NCBI GenBank assembly: GCA_025093555.1
Contig: JAIWNF010000058.1
Span: 186,001-250,000, forward strand
DNA: 64,000 nucleotides
Origin: Circinella umbellata
Lineage: Eukaryota; Mucoromycota; Mucoromycetes; Mucorales; Lichtheimiaceae
Direction: 5' to 3'
A program made the position numbers and the translations under genes. Within the stretch, counting starts at the first letter, position 1. The number at the start of each line of letters is the position of its first letter. A model generated the notes under the pieces. That model had not been told where the DNA came from and searched no databases. It saw only the letters and a program-made list of their open reading frames with translations. This document shows, in pieces, positions 1 through 11,676 of this stretch.

Positions 1-438
1 CAAAAGAATAATTATTTTTCAGCGTATGACAAGTACTTTGTTGCATAAATTATCAGTACTATTAAGTTTTATGTTTATTTTGAAAATCCCTACTATAGTC
101 ACATTAGTCGTGGCCTGTACATATACAATACGCCCGTTTTTATTATTACTTTGGAAAATAATATAATACCACTGATAATTTTGAAAATACCAAACAATCC
201 TTCTCAATGCAAAAATAATTATTCTAGTTAGTTGTAGACCTATTAGTGAAACCTAACCAATTATATCTAAAATTATAAAATTCAGCAGACCTGAAATGGA
301 AAAATAAATTAACAAAACATAGAACCTTTTCTTTCGTCACTTATTTTCTATCCCATATCCATCTATATATAAATATATACAGAATATCTTCTCAATTCAA
401 CAAATTTATCTCATAAAAATAATTATTTACATAAAACA
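1..438. other. Upstream region of KIN17
   Basis: AT-rich non-coding stretch. I see no gene on either strand. The last 120 bases hold AT-rich, TATA-like runs and A/T-rich leader sequence before the KIN17 start, so the promoter presumably lies here. Confidence 0.4.
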
Positions 439-1325
439 ATGGGAAAAGACGGATTTCTTACACCTAAAGCCATTGCGAATCGCATCAAATCGAAAGGTCT
501 CTTAAAACTTAAATTCTATTGTCAAGTATGTGAAAAACAATGCCGAGACGAAAATGGATTCAAGTGTCATGTCAATAGTGAATCCCATCAACGACAAATC
601 TTGTTAGTAGCTGAAAATCCAGCACGATTCATGACTGACTATTCCGAGCAGTTTAAAAAAGAGTTTTTGGCTATTCTTTCTCGTGCTCATGGTACCAAAC
701 GAGTATTTGCCAATAGTGTTTATCAAGAATACATTTCAGATCGTGAACATATTCACATGAATGCAACCAAATGGGATTCTTTATCCGAATTTGTTAAATA
801 TTTGGGTAGAGAAGGTATTTGTCAGGTGGATGAAACCGAACGTGGTTGGTATATTACTTGGATTGATAATAGTCCAAAGGCATTAGCAAGACAGGTAAGG
901 AATACATGCTATTTGTTATTATTAATAACTATTAGAAAAGTTACAAATAAAAGAATAAAAAGAATACTAATTATTTGTTTTATCATTCATATATATAGGC
1001 TGCTATTCAAAAAATGGATCGTGCGCAACGTGATGAAGAAGAACGGGAACAACAACTATTAAATGAACAAATTGAACGAGCCAAAAAGGAAGCAGAGGAA
1101 CGTGGTACTGCGACAGAACAACAAGCAACAGAATTAAAACGAGAAGGAGGAGAAAAAAGCAAAATCAAATTGAATATGTCAATGAAACCAATGGCAAAAC
1201 CAACAATACCTACAGCATCAAAGGCTGGAGGTAATAAGATGAGAATGATGATGAAGAGCGGTGGTATTAAGAAACCTAATCCACCGCGCCATCTTACTAT
1301 GACAACTAAATCATCACAACGTTGA
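439..1325 (+). CDS. KIN17-like DNA/RNA-binding zinc-finger protein
   Basis: Two exons, 439-894 and 999-1325, encode 260 residues. The intron is 895-998 (GTAAGG...ATATAG, ACTAAT branch-like site); removing it joins the frame cleanly. The N-terminus MGKDGFLTPKAIANRIKSKG is highly characteristic of KIN17. A C2H2 finger follows with C28, C31, H44 and H50, then the conserved KIN17 winged-helix region to about residue 150 (ending with GWYITWIDNSP). The C-terminus is a short charged coiled coil and a Lys/Met-rich tail. The tandem SH3-like/KOW part of animal KIN17 is absent, which fits the shorter fungal proteins. Known family role: a nuclear protein linked to DNA replication and repair, mRNA processing and the spliceosome. 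The start is the first ATG after the AT-rich leader and matches the family start exactly. Confidence 0.93.
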
Positions 1326-1629
1326 TTAACATTATTATACATAATTCTTTTATCATCATCCATTCATTATCACTTATTCCAACTTAACAACATCCTAAAA
1401 AAAGTCATTCTTGTTCATATTAATAGTATAATAACATTTTAAATAAACATTATTCCCCCAATTTTCATCTATTATAAAAAGTTAGTCTTGCTGGTATTTT
1501 AGGAGCTTGTAAGATAAATTCAAATACTTAAATGCGATAAACTTATTGACAGTAACATTTTTTAAATGGTTGTCTAATAACGATAAGTCACAAAAAAAGT
1601 GAGAAAACTGGAATACTATAAATCCCATT

Positions 1630-2294
1630 CAGGGAAGAACTTGAAACTCTAAAATCAATAGAACAAGAAGCCCTCATACAAGGATAAACGCTCTGATATA
1701 TAGTCAACGGCAAATTATTATAGAGGCCTCATAATTTCAATGGAAAGAAAAATATATATGAAATATACGTAGCTTTAATCAACAATTAGTTTTTGGAGTT
1801 TATTAACGTTAGTAATAATAATTAGTGATTTATTATCAAACTATGAGAGAAGATAATTTTAGTGATCACATAAATTAGAGACTTGTCTCTCTTAAAAAAT
1901 ATTCTCCTTGTACGTAATGGACAGCTTATTTAGAATGGCCTACTATTCAGTTTATATAATGGTCATTTTTACCCCAAAAAACTTTGTATTTATTATTTAC
2001 GTCACAGAAAAAATAATAATATGCCTCATGTGTTAATGCAAGATGAAGATATAACTATTCATATTTCCAAGAATACTCTCTTGGGAAAAACGGTTAAGAA
2101 AAGAGGAGTGTTTGATACTGTTTTTTTTGGGAGGAGCCGATTGTTTTATAATTTTACTTCAGCCTATTCTAGTGACATTATTAAAATGGTCATCTAGAAG
2201 GCATTCTCAATCATTATTGCTGCTTAGCTCGGATAACGGTAACGATGATTCTAATTTGGTGCCTGCCGATAAGTATTGTGTTGCTGAACTATGA
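1630..2294 (+). pseudogene. Decayed protein-coding remnant, unrecognised family
   Basis: Protein-like segments persist on the plus strand but are broken by stops and frame shifts. Around 1632-1685 a charged segment reads FREELETLKSIEQEALIQG and then hits a stop. From about 1917 to 2190 one frame is open for about 90 codons apart from one internal TAG, with segments such as NGQLI(stop)NGLLFSLYNG, YPKKLCIYYLRH and KKRGVFDTVFFGRSRLFYNF. A further piece continues in another frame to 2294. The amino-acid texture (YPKK, RGVFD, FFGRSRLFYNFTSAY) is that of a real protein rather than chance. It resembles hypothetical proteins I recall from mucoralean genomes, but I cannot name it. Probably a dead member of an expanded or mobile gene family. 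Confidence 0.5.
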
Positions 2295-2699
2295 AAGTTA
2301 TCTATCAGGTGATATAGCTACTGTAAGTTTGCTTGAAATTTTAATTGTGCTTTTTGGAATAAAAATAAACATTTTAATATTGTACATATTTCTAACCAGA
2401 GATACCGTACCGAACATTTAGTTAGTAAGTGATATTATAAGTTAGGTTTTTTTTTTAAAAAAAAAAGAAAAAAGAGTGTAAGATGATATTAATAATTATA
2501 ACCAAATACTATTCTTTTTATAGTATTTACACTATGAAATATATCGTAATAATTGGAATATAATGCTTGTCTTATTATATGAATAAGCCGACGATTATGT
2601 CGCCCATGGTTATAACATGAATTTAAAGCTAAATTTAGAAACTTTATGCTATAGACTATGCGCCACAATTTTTTCTTGATACTTTTATGTACGGGCTCA

Positions 2700-3029
2700 G
2701 CGTTTTTTTTTTCTTGTTCGCCTGCCTTTCCCACTTCTCTTTGTGTATCAACTATAAACATATACAGCATACGTACTTATACTTACACATACAAAGCAGC
2801 AGTCAGCGTATAGTAATTCAGAAAACCCTTGTTTTCACCCCCTCTCTCTCTCACACACATACATACACGCACACTCGAATCTTTTCTCCTCTTTTATTCA
2901 CCTCCTACACTTTTTTTTTCTACCCTTCACTTCCCATACTACACTTTACGTCTACATTTACATTTCACCAGTCGAGTAGTTTTTTTTCGTTTCTTTTATT
3001 TCTGGTCTTTTATTTTATAATTCAACATT
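2700..3029 (+). promoter_or_regulatory. Pyrimidine-rich leader of the phosphatase gene
   Basis: About 330 bases of strongly C/T-rich sequence (runs of T, CTCTCT, CACACA, TTTTCTTTTCTTC) end directly at the ATG at 3030. Such CT-rich tracts upstream of the start are common in fungal promoters and 5' UTRs. Between 2295 and 2700 I see no gene. Confidence 0.45.
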
Positions 3030-5104
3030 ATGCCAAGTGAAAGTCAAAAAGAAGACATTTGTATTGTGTCGTCAAACGTCACTACGCCAACACCAGGCTC
3101 ATCAGACATGTTGTCTGCGGCATTCCAAAAGCAAGCAAAAGTAGTAGATACTAACAACAGTATTAGTGGAAACTCTAATAATCTTGTTCCTTCACCTACC
3201 ACTCCTACTCATCGAATCAATCGAAAACATGATCCAAGTCGACTACGACCTTCTCAATTAGCAACTATGCTTAAAGACAATCGTTACCAAGCAGAAACAA
3301 CAACTTCTCCTTTTGCAAGAAGAAACAGTGCCAGTAGTCATGGTGATCAGCCGTTAATGATTGATGTTCGAGATTACGAGCGTTATGAGGAACAACATAT
3401 TCGTAATTCAATCAACATCAATTTGCCAACTTTATTGATAAAACGTTATCGTCGAGGAACTGTTTCCAATTTCAATTTAGAAAGCTTTATTGCAACAGAA
3501 GAAGGGAAAGAGTATTATTTATCTTGGCTACGCAAATCATCGTCATTATCAATAACCAACGCTTCACCAATAGTAACAGCAGCAACAGCGGCAGCAAGGC
3601 GAATTATTATTTATGACGATACAATGCAAGATTTAGATTCACATGCATGGATTTTGGTTAATGTCATGAAAGCGAAACTTCAACAGCAACAATTCAGAAT
3701 ATATACATTGGATGGAGGATTTGATGCATTTGTTAAATGGGATACTTGGGGTTCATATTTAATTGGATCCATGTATAATAATAATTCATTGCTTCCACCA
3801 AATTCTTCTTCAACAGCTTCATCATCATCATGGGCACCTTGGGAAGGAGCACCTGGAGAACCTGGATCAAAGCCACATGATAATAATGCAAATTTGAGTG
3901 TTATACCAGCTACACCAACACAATCACGTAGTGCCACTACATTTTCATCGTCGGGTTCTTCAGCATGGATTAACCCAATTGATACCAATGTTCAGCGAAG
4001 AGCAAGTCTTTTCAGTCTGGATACTAGTACCGCAAGGGAAAAGTTTCATAATCGGCAACAACGATATCGTGGTAACAAAGAACCCCATCTCAAACCATCA
4101 CGATCTCGGGGATTAATGAAGTCAAGTGGATCGTCAAGGACTAATATTACAACTATACCAGGAGACAATAATAATAATAGCAATAATAATTTCAGTACTA
4201 GCAACTATAGTTATCATAACTCTATACAGGAACAACAATATCATGATCTTTCTAGTATATCCGAATCGTCAAACATTAATAACAGCAAAGAGCAACAACG
4301 GTCAGAAAAAGAGGATGTAGAGGAGGATAATTATATTATTACTGCGCCCTCTGGTGTAGTTGACTCAACCTTGTGGTCTGCCGATACTGAGGATGATGAC
4401 GAACATAATGGTAGTAGTGGCACCAATGAGGGGAATCATGAGTTTATCATATCCGAAATTGTCCCTGGATTCCTTTACCTCGGTCCTGAAATTTCTACAC
4501 AAGAACAATCATTTGATCTTCAAACACGTTCCATAAAACAAATTTTAAATATGGCAGAAGAATGTAATGATGATGTTCCTGGTCTCAAAGATCAGATCAC
4601 ATACCATAAAGTTGCTGCACAAGATACTGTGATTATGCAAAATGTGGAAGAGACTTTGAAACGTGCTGTACAAGTGATAGGTAAACAAATAATATACACA
4701 AATAAAAATATATTTATAGATTCTTTGTTTATTTATTTATTGAACTAGTAACTAACAATGACATAATATTTTTTTTAAATATAGATCAAGCCAAAAACAA
4801 GCATGAACCTATTTATGTTCATTGTAAAGCAGGGAAATCCAGATCAGTAGCTGCCATTCTAGCTTACTTTGTGTTGTCCGAAAAATGGACTTTGAAGCGT
4901 GCATATCAACACGTCATCAAAACACGACCAAGTATGTCTCCCAATATTGGATTTGTTGCTGAATTATTAAAATTGGAAAAAGGCGTTCATGGACAAGTAA
5001 GTAATTTTGGATATAATTGGCAATCGGTAGACCCAAGTATACCGCCAAGCCCAGAGTCTCAAAAAGCTATTGGAAAAGTGGAATCAGCTTGGTCTTCCGC
5101 TTAG
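3030..5104 (+). CDS. Dual-specificity (MAP kinase) phosphatase with N-terminal rhodanese domain
   Basis: Two exons, 3030-4680 and 4785-5104, encode 656 residues. The intron 4681-4784 contains an ACTAAC branch site and splits a codon; joining gives ...VQVIDQAKNKHEPIYVHCKAGKSRS. Order: disordered Ser/Asn/Thr-rich N-terminus; a rhodanese/CDC25-like module from about residue 105 (LMIDVRDYERYEEQHI) to 250 (YTLDGGFDAF); a long low-complexity linker; then the phosphatase domain at about 475-630. The signature HCxxxxxR is present as HCKAGKSR with catalytic C564 and R570. In the rhodanese module the usual catalytic Cys loop reads IIIYDDT, so it is non-catalytic, as in MAP-kinase phosphatases where it docks the kinase. 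Inferred role: dephosphorylation of a MAP kinase. An ortholog name cannot be fixed from sequence alone. Confidence 0.88.
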
Positions 5105-5462
5105 AAACGAAATGAAAAGAAAAGTATCGTTGATATCTACCCTCCCCTATATTGTTTTTTTTTCGCTACTACAACTTTTACAAACATAACATCCAAAATA
5201 TATCCATCATTCATACCAAAATATTCAAGATATATACATATAAAAACATGCACATACTATATGTATAGCCTATTATTACACACACAACGATACACAGACA
5301 TATATATATATATGTATATATCATTATCTTTTCATGAATCATGTAAAATCCCCCCCCACAACAGTAGTGCATTTCCATATACCATTTTGAATCAAAAAAA
5401 CAGCCAAAAAAACCATATAATTATGGATATCTTATTTAAAAAAAATAATAGATCAATTCTTT
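5105..5462. other. Convergent 3' intergenic region
   Basis: AT-rich spacer between the 3' ends of the phosphatase and the beta-adaptin gene. It contains TA and CA microsatellite tracts and AATAAA-like signals. I see no gene. Confidence 0.4.
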
Positions 5463-8444
5463 TTACAGATCAAGTAGTAAATCAGCACCTCCAGGTGCTT
5501 GTTGTGCAGGTCGGACATCTTGTTGATTTACAACATCAGTGGCATAAGGATTTGGATTTGCCCCTTGAAGTGTATTTACTCCAGTGAATGATTGTCTAAT
5601 AAAAAAAAGATTATTGTTATATATATGTGTGTGTAAGAGATTGAAGCGAACGAATCTATTAGAAATATTATTATAATTTTTACCTATTGGCTGCCAAACT
5701 ATTATATCCAAGATCGTTAGGTAAGGGATTCTGATTAATTTGTTGTTGTGGCTGTTGTGCTACTGGTTGTTGCTGTGGTTGAATAGGTTGTTCCTGTTGA
5801 ACTGGCTGTTGCTGTTGTGGCTGCTGTTGTGGTTGAGTAGGTTGTGGAACTACAAATGGTTGTGAAGAAGTTGAACGTTGAAGTGCAGGGGATGGCATCA
5901 AATAGCGTGGTTTATAACGATGAATAAAGGTGGTTGGACTTTTATGATAAATAGATGCCAAAGTTGAAATATGTAATAATAATTCATCGAGGAATGCAGT
6001 ATCCATGTTGTCACTTTCTGTTGAAATGGGTGGTTTTTCTGATAAAACAATAGCCTAAATAATAAATTGTTCAAATTATTAGTAACCTATATCATTTTTT
6101 TGCCATTTTTTCAGCAGTTTGAATTATTATTACCTTTGCAGCAGCAGGATCTGTTGAAAGTAAACGCCAATAAATATAACCTCTATCACGTAAATCTGGA
6201 TTATCAACTTCCTCTGTTGCCCATTTAAGGACCTTGGGAACAAGTTCTTGACCAGCAGTTGGACGTTTGATGAATAATTTGACAGTGGCTGTAAGTAATG
6301 CAAGTTGTACCTATATATACAATATTGGAAGTTGAGCTGAAAAAGTACATTTCCCTTTTTATAGAAATTTGGCATAAATATATTACCTCTACAGGTTCTT
6401 CCAAAAACGTATATAAAAAGTCATCAAGAAGAACATCAGAATTTTCAATACGATCAGCATATTGTCCAATAATCCAAATCATGGCTGCTTTAGCTTCAGG
6501 TTCATCCAAATTATCCAAGTTTTCACAAAGTGTAGCAATGATACTTTCATATTGATTAGGGTATTTTCGGAAAATGTCCTTAATAACTACAATAGCTTCT
6601 TGAACAACGTAATTTACTTTGGTTTGAATAAGTTCAAGAAGAGCGGATATACATCGTTCAGCTGCACTTTCAATCTTGACAGCCAATCGACCAATAGAAC
6701 GCACAGCTTTTCGAACGAAATCCACATCTACTTCCGCTGCATATCTATTAAATAAATATAGATTAAGTCACTCTCTTCTTTTCTCTTTATTTGTGTATAT
6801 AAGCATATTTTACTTACTCTTTTAATTCACTAAGTACTTGATCAACATTGCGAGGATTCGCCAATCTAAAAATAATTTCTAACTTTGCCAATTTGACATA
6901 GATAGGGTCGTTATATTTGCAGAAAAATACTTTCATATCATTACGTAAAACTTCAGGCCGTCGTTGAATAACAAGTAAAATATTACGAAGAGCAACATAT
7001 TGAACTTCAGGACCAGATGATAATAAGGTAACTAAAACAAAGATACAAAAAAATTAAATTTAATAAAATGTATCTATCAACTTATCTATTTCTACTTAAT
7101 ATAATTAAATTATATATATACATATAAAATAAATTCAATGATTCTTACCAAGCGGTGGACTTAATTTTCGACAAAAGGTAATAACATTATTTTCATCCTT
7201 CATATAATTCATTAAATACATCATCACTTTGACGCATGTAAGCACAACAGCCGAATTTGCATGCTGAAGACGAGGCGCAATACGTTCAGCAAGTACTTCT
7301 GCATCCCCATTCTCTTGAGGAACATAATACATCAAAGCTTCCAAAATATAAGTTTGACCCCATCTATAAAACAATTATGAGTGTTAGAAGAGAAAAAAGT
7401 AGATTTACAAAAATTATAGCTTGGATACGTAAATAAAACCTCCCCCTCCCTTTCCCGTCTTACTCTGAACATTCATTTAATGCTGCAGCAAGCTTACTGG
7501 CTATAGAATGATTCAGTTTGAGTTGAATATTATCGGATCGTTCAGAAATTTCTGTTAAAGCAGCTACAGCATTAGCAACGACCTGTGGAAGAAAAAAAAA
7601 GAAGATTGAAAAAATTGATTGCTTAGTATAATGATTTTCTCGTTCTCTTTTAAATAATATTCAATAAATATATATATTCCTATCCTTCTGGTTTTTACCG
7701 TTGGGTTGGCGTCAGTCAATAAGTCTCTAAGCATATCAATAAAACGTTCACTTTCAACCAAAATATGGTCATACATGTATAATTTGGCAACACAAATTGC
7801 TGCTGTCTTTCGAACATAAGGATCGCGATCACGTAAACAATGTCGTAAAGGATCCACAAGACAATCGACAATCTTTTCTACTTGGATGTATCCCATCGTA
7901 CGAATGGCGAGTGCACGGATAAGTGGGTTAGGGTCTTCTACGTCCTATAGTAATAATTAATATATATTTTTTAATCGAATGTTATTTGTATTTGTCTCAT
8001 TTTCACTATAAACGTTACTATTCACACTGTCACAGGATTCAAACAAGCTATCTTCTCACCTTAATAAACATAGTGATTGCCATCATGGCCATGTCGGGTT
8101 TACTTCTAGCATAGTTGATCAAGTACAAGTACACCATTTTCTTAATTTCCAATATAGGAACGTTCATGACATTAAGAATATCCGGGAAAAGTGGTGACAT
8201 GTCATTTCCCATCGTCATGTTGGCGACAATTTTCTTCATCACTGTCTTCTTTCGTTGATGCTTTGGATCGCGCTTCTCCGAATTGAGCTCGGCTCGAAGT
8301 TCCTGAATTTTACCTATCGTTTACAATTATCTATGTTACTATTATATTTATAATATAATGACCATATATATATGAATATACATATCTAATTTTGTTTTAA
8401 AATATATGATATATACCTCTTTGAAAGTATTTAGCATCAGACAT
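5463..8444 (-). CDS. Beta subunit of a clathrin adaptor complex (AP-1, possibly AP-2)
   Basis: Ten exons on the minus strand: 8417-8444, 8060-8313, 7699-7944, 7464-7582, 7149-7363, 6818-7031, 6387-6744, 6134-6310, 5684-6054, 5463-5595. All phases join, giving 704 residues. The start reads [20 protein letters not shown]. The adaptin solenoid follows with hallmark stretches [60 protein letters not shown] and [14 protein letters not shown]. After about residue 580 comes a Gln/Pro-rich hinge, and the protein ends in a clathrin box, LLLDL, at the extreme C-terminus. The appendage (ear) domain of animal beta-adaptins is missing, as in other fungi. Role: cargo sorting on clathrin-coated vesicles at the trans-Golgi/endosome (AP-1) or plasma membrane (AP-2). 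The terminal clathrin box favours AP-1. Confidence 0.9.
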
Positions 8445-9002
8445 GGTTTGAAATGAAGGTAAAGGTTATTTGGAATAAGGCAAAAAAAAAAGAGAAATAA
8501 AGTGAAGAGGAATTATTCTGACATTGAAACTAGTTTCTTTTTTTGGAGAGCATTGGTGTGCTCTGCACTACGTTACGCAAAGAAAGAAGTTAGGTTTAAT
8601 AAATAGACAATGACTCCAATCCATCCATTTAATTTTCTTTTTCTTTATCACCAACTGTTATTTCATTTATTCTTTGCCTCAATACATAAATTAATTTACC
8701 TTGATTACTGTTGAGTAAAAAAAGTCATATATTAAACAGTTGTTAAATCAACATAAAGCGTCCCGACTATTATTATTGTTGTTGCTGAGTTACATTATAA
8801 ACTTATTTTCATAGATATGAACAATGAAGACCTCGTTTTTGAGTGTATTATATACTATATCTCTCTATGTATATAACTAAACGTTGTTGTTTTTTTCTTT
8901 TTGAAATTATGAAAAAAAAAGCACGAGATTACTTGTTTATTCTTACTAAAATTACCTCTCGTGTCTGCTTTTGATGATTGTACGGTATATACACTTAAAT
9001 TA
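8445..9002. other. Upstream region of beta-adaptin
   Basis: AT-rich spacer between the beta-adaptin start and the first inverted-repeat arm. It presumably carries the beta-adaptin promoter (minus-strand CT-rich tract next to the start). I see no coding signal. Confidence 0.35.
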
Positions 9003-10051
9003 TAACGGCAGAGTATGGGCATCACGCTTGAGCGCCATCCATTTTCAGGGCTAGAAACTTAATAGTGAAACAAAAGGGAAAGAAAAATCGTTGAAGCGAA
9101 GTTCTCGTCAATTATTAGGTAAGGAAGCAAAAAGAAGAAAGGTGTGTTTTAGATATATAAAGTTCTCTTTTTAATACACACCCCTTAACATGAACATGGT
9201 TTTTTTTTTGTATCGAACAATATTAGGCAAATGCCGTCGACAGTATATGTGTCCCCGGAATGACTGGAACGTCGGGTGAAAAATTGACCGTTCTCAGCTG
9301 TGGATCACTGTATAGGCCTGATGAAAGATACTTTGAATTGTAAGTAGCAAAAATAAAAAAACAGTTTATGATATTATATCACTAATACTGTATATTACTT
9401 TAGCCTTAGTCAAATGGAATCATTGATTTATCGTCTGATTATCCGGGCTCTCAATTATATCAGTTTGGAAAAAGCTGGAAAACATATTTATAAAAAAATC
9501 GACATTGTGGATATGAAAAATACAGAGTAAATCAATTTACCAAAAGAAATGACAAAGGTAAAAATAATTAATAAGAGAGTATGTTCAATGATAGTGAGAA
9601 AGAGGGAGGAGGGGATTAATATGGGAAGGCGTGAGAAGAAGGGAAAAAGGGAAAAAGGGAAGAGAAGTATAAAAAAAGAACGATGGAGAAAGACTGACTG
9701 ACTTTTTTGAATATTTTAGTTGACTGACAATAAAAAGGTTGTTGCATGTTATAACATCGTTGATATTATGCCGACTAATAATGAAGAAGAAAGAAGAATC
9801 AAGAATATTTACCGGCACATGGAAGTCATAAACTAACATTGAATGAAACTGTTTGTGTAGTAACAGTAAAAATACGCATTCTCTTTACTAGCCTGGATAT
9901 CCATGCATTTAAAGCACATATGCTTTCTGATAAGTATCTCGAAGAATGTTTCGAAACATCCATTATTGCTAAATACTGGTGTTACTTATTTGAATCATAT
10001 TTCGGATGTGAAGTCAAGAACTTTTTGCAATGGTGAGAACTTCAAATTTTC
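9003..10051 (+). repeat. Left arm of long inverted repeat 1
   Basis: Holds, on the plus strand, the gene pieces also found in the right arm. These are an exon ending RPDERYFE with a GTAAGT donor, an exon SQMESLIYRLIIRALNY, and a later block CFETSIIAKYWCYLFESYF. This copy has an extra stop after MKNTE, where the right arm reads on through LMNLPKEMTK, so the left copy is the more decayed one. Confidence 0.8.
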
Positions 10052-10362
10052 TTCACTGTCTTTTTCATCGCTATCGATGGTATCATTCATACTCGCGTCC
10101 CACTCCATATCCGATCTCCATTCTTCATTAACATATTGTACGCTCGAACGTCTTGACTTTCGAAACGCCGTTTTCATTTTATTTTTCGGATCTTTCGAAT
10201 ATTCATCAATTGCTTCATTCAAATTATCTAACATATACTGAAGATATCACATCATCAAACTAGACATTAATCATATGACCGATACCTTCCTTTCTTGATC
10301 CAGCACTTCTTTGTCCTCCATCTTGACAACAAAATTTACCTTTAACTGTTTTAATCCTTTAA

Positions 10363-10635
10363 GGGCAACCCCAGCAGCGGTTGTAAAATACATTTTTTGT
10401 AAAATAGAACCCGCAATTCATCTCCAGCAGCGGTTGTAAACGGGGAGGCAAAATGGATCTGCTGGAAAAAAGTTGACAATCGTTTGTAAAAAATATTTTC
10501 CCCTTCTTTTACTTGATTTTTTTTAGCTCCTCCAAATAGCAACTCATTGATGGAGAAAAATCATCTGGGTTGCTAAAACGAGTTTATTTTGATTCTAAAA
10601 TAGAAACGATTATACCTCCACTGCTGGGGTTGCCC
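10363..10635. mobile_element. PIF/Harbinger-like MITE, 273 bp
   Basis: Terminal inverted repeats GGGCAACCCCAGCAG (left) and CTGCTGGGGTTGCCC (right) are perfect over 15 bp. TAA flanks both ends (10360-10362 and 10636-10638), a 3-bp target duplication typical of PIF/Harbinger. No transposase is encoded. A 17-bp unit, CCAGCAGCGGTTGTAAA, occurs twice inside (near 10371 and 10424). The element sits within an exon of the decayed gene on the minus strand. Confidence 0.8.
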
Positions 10636-11676
10636 TAAAACAACATTTTCGATTCCTTTTTTTCGTAAATCACCATACGTTCGAGGGAACGCGAAATCCA
10701 TCACATCTTGAATACAATATACTCTTTTATCAATAATAGAAAAAGAGTATATTGAGCAATTGACACCCATGATTTGTATGATCGGTATTTGTATGGTTGA
10801 TATTTGGATTCTGGAATATATGGTAATGATTTAAGTATTTGATTCAAGTGACATTTTGTAACTAATGTTGACTTCAATTTATCTTTAAGATATTTTCCTT
10901 CTGTAGTGGTATGATGGCTGACGAATTCTGTTATAGATGATTCAACATCATCAACCGTTATCCGTAAGTCCACTTTTACTTTCGTCCTATCCTCTTGACA
11001 AGCTAACGACATAGTTTCACCCCGAAACATCAATATTCGCTGTAACATCCTCATGTTGCATGCGTTCTGGAATTGGCTTGGTAGATGGCACATTAATAGG
11101 CAAATCACCAGTAGTGCCGTGGCTTTCAATGGCCTAAAAATTCAATATTTAATAAAAAGCTAACTTCACAGAAAAAGAGGAAAGGTAAAACAAAGAAGAC
11201 AAATAAAAAGTTGCTTACCTTATTAAGGTAGTATTTGGAACTTCTCCAATCTTTTATATATCTTTGAGCTAGTTTGAGCATATGACTTTTTTTCCGTTTG
11301 GCTTAAACTTGGCCTTTAAGCTTCTGACTTAACAAACGCTTAATGATACCACGACTCTTTAAACGTTCAGTTTTAGTGTTATTCCATTCCTCGGTAGCCT
11401 CTGTGAATTGGGTCTTCAATATATCTCTAGCCGCAGTCATCTTGTTGATCATGTCTTCAACGTGATCCAATTGTTGTTGCAGTTGTTGCAATGACTTTCC
11501 AACATACTCCTTGGCAACATGAATACCTTTATTTTTCTTTTTTTTTCTTCTTTTTACGATTCTTCTTTTGTCTCGTCTCATATTCGGACACCACAGGAAC
11601 ATTATCGTCCCCTAATAAAAGAAAAAAAATTATTAGTAGCTAAGACAACAATTGTGAAATAACAATTAGCACGCAT

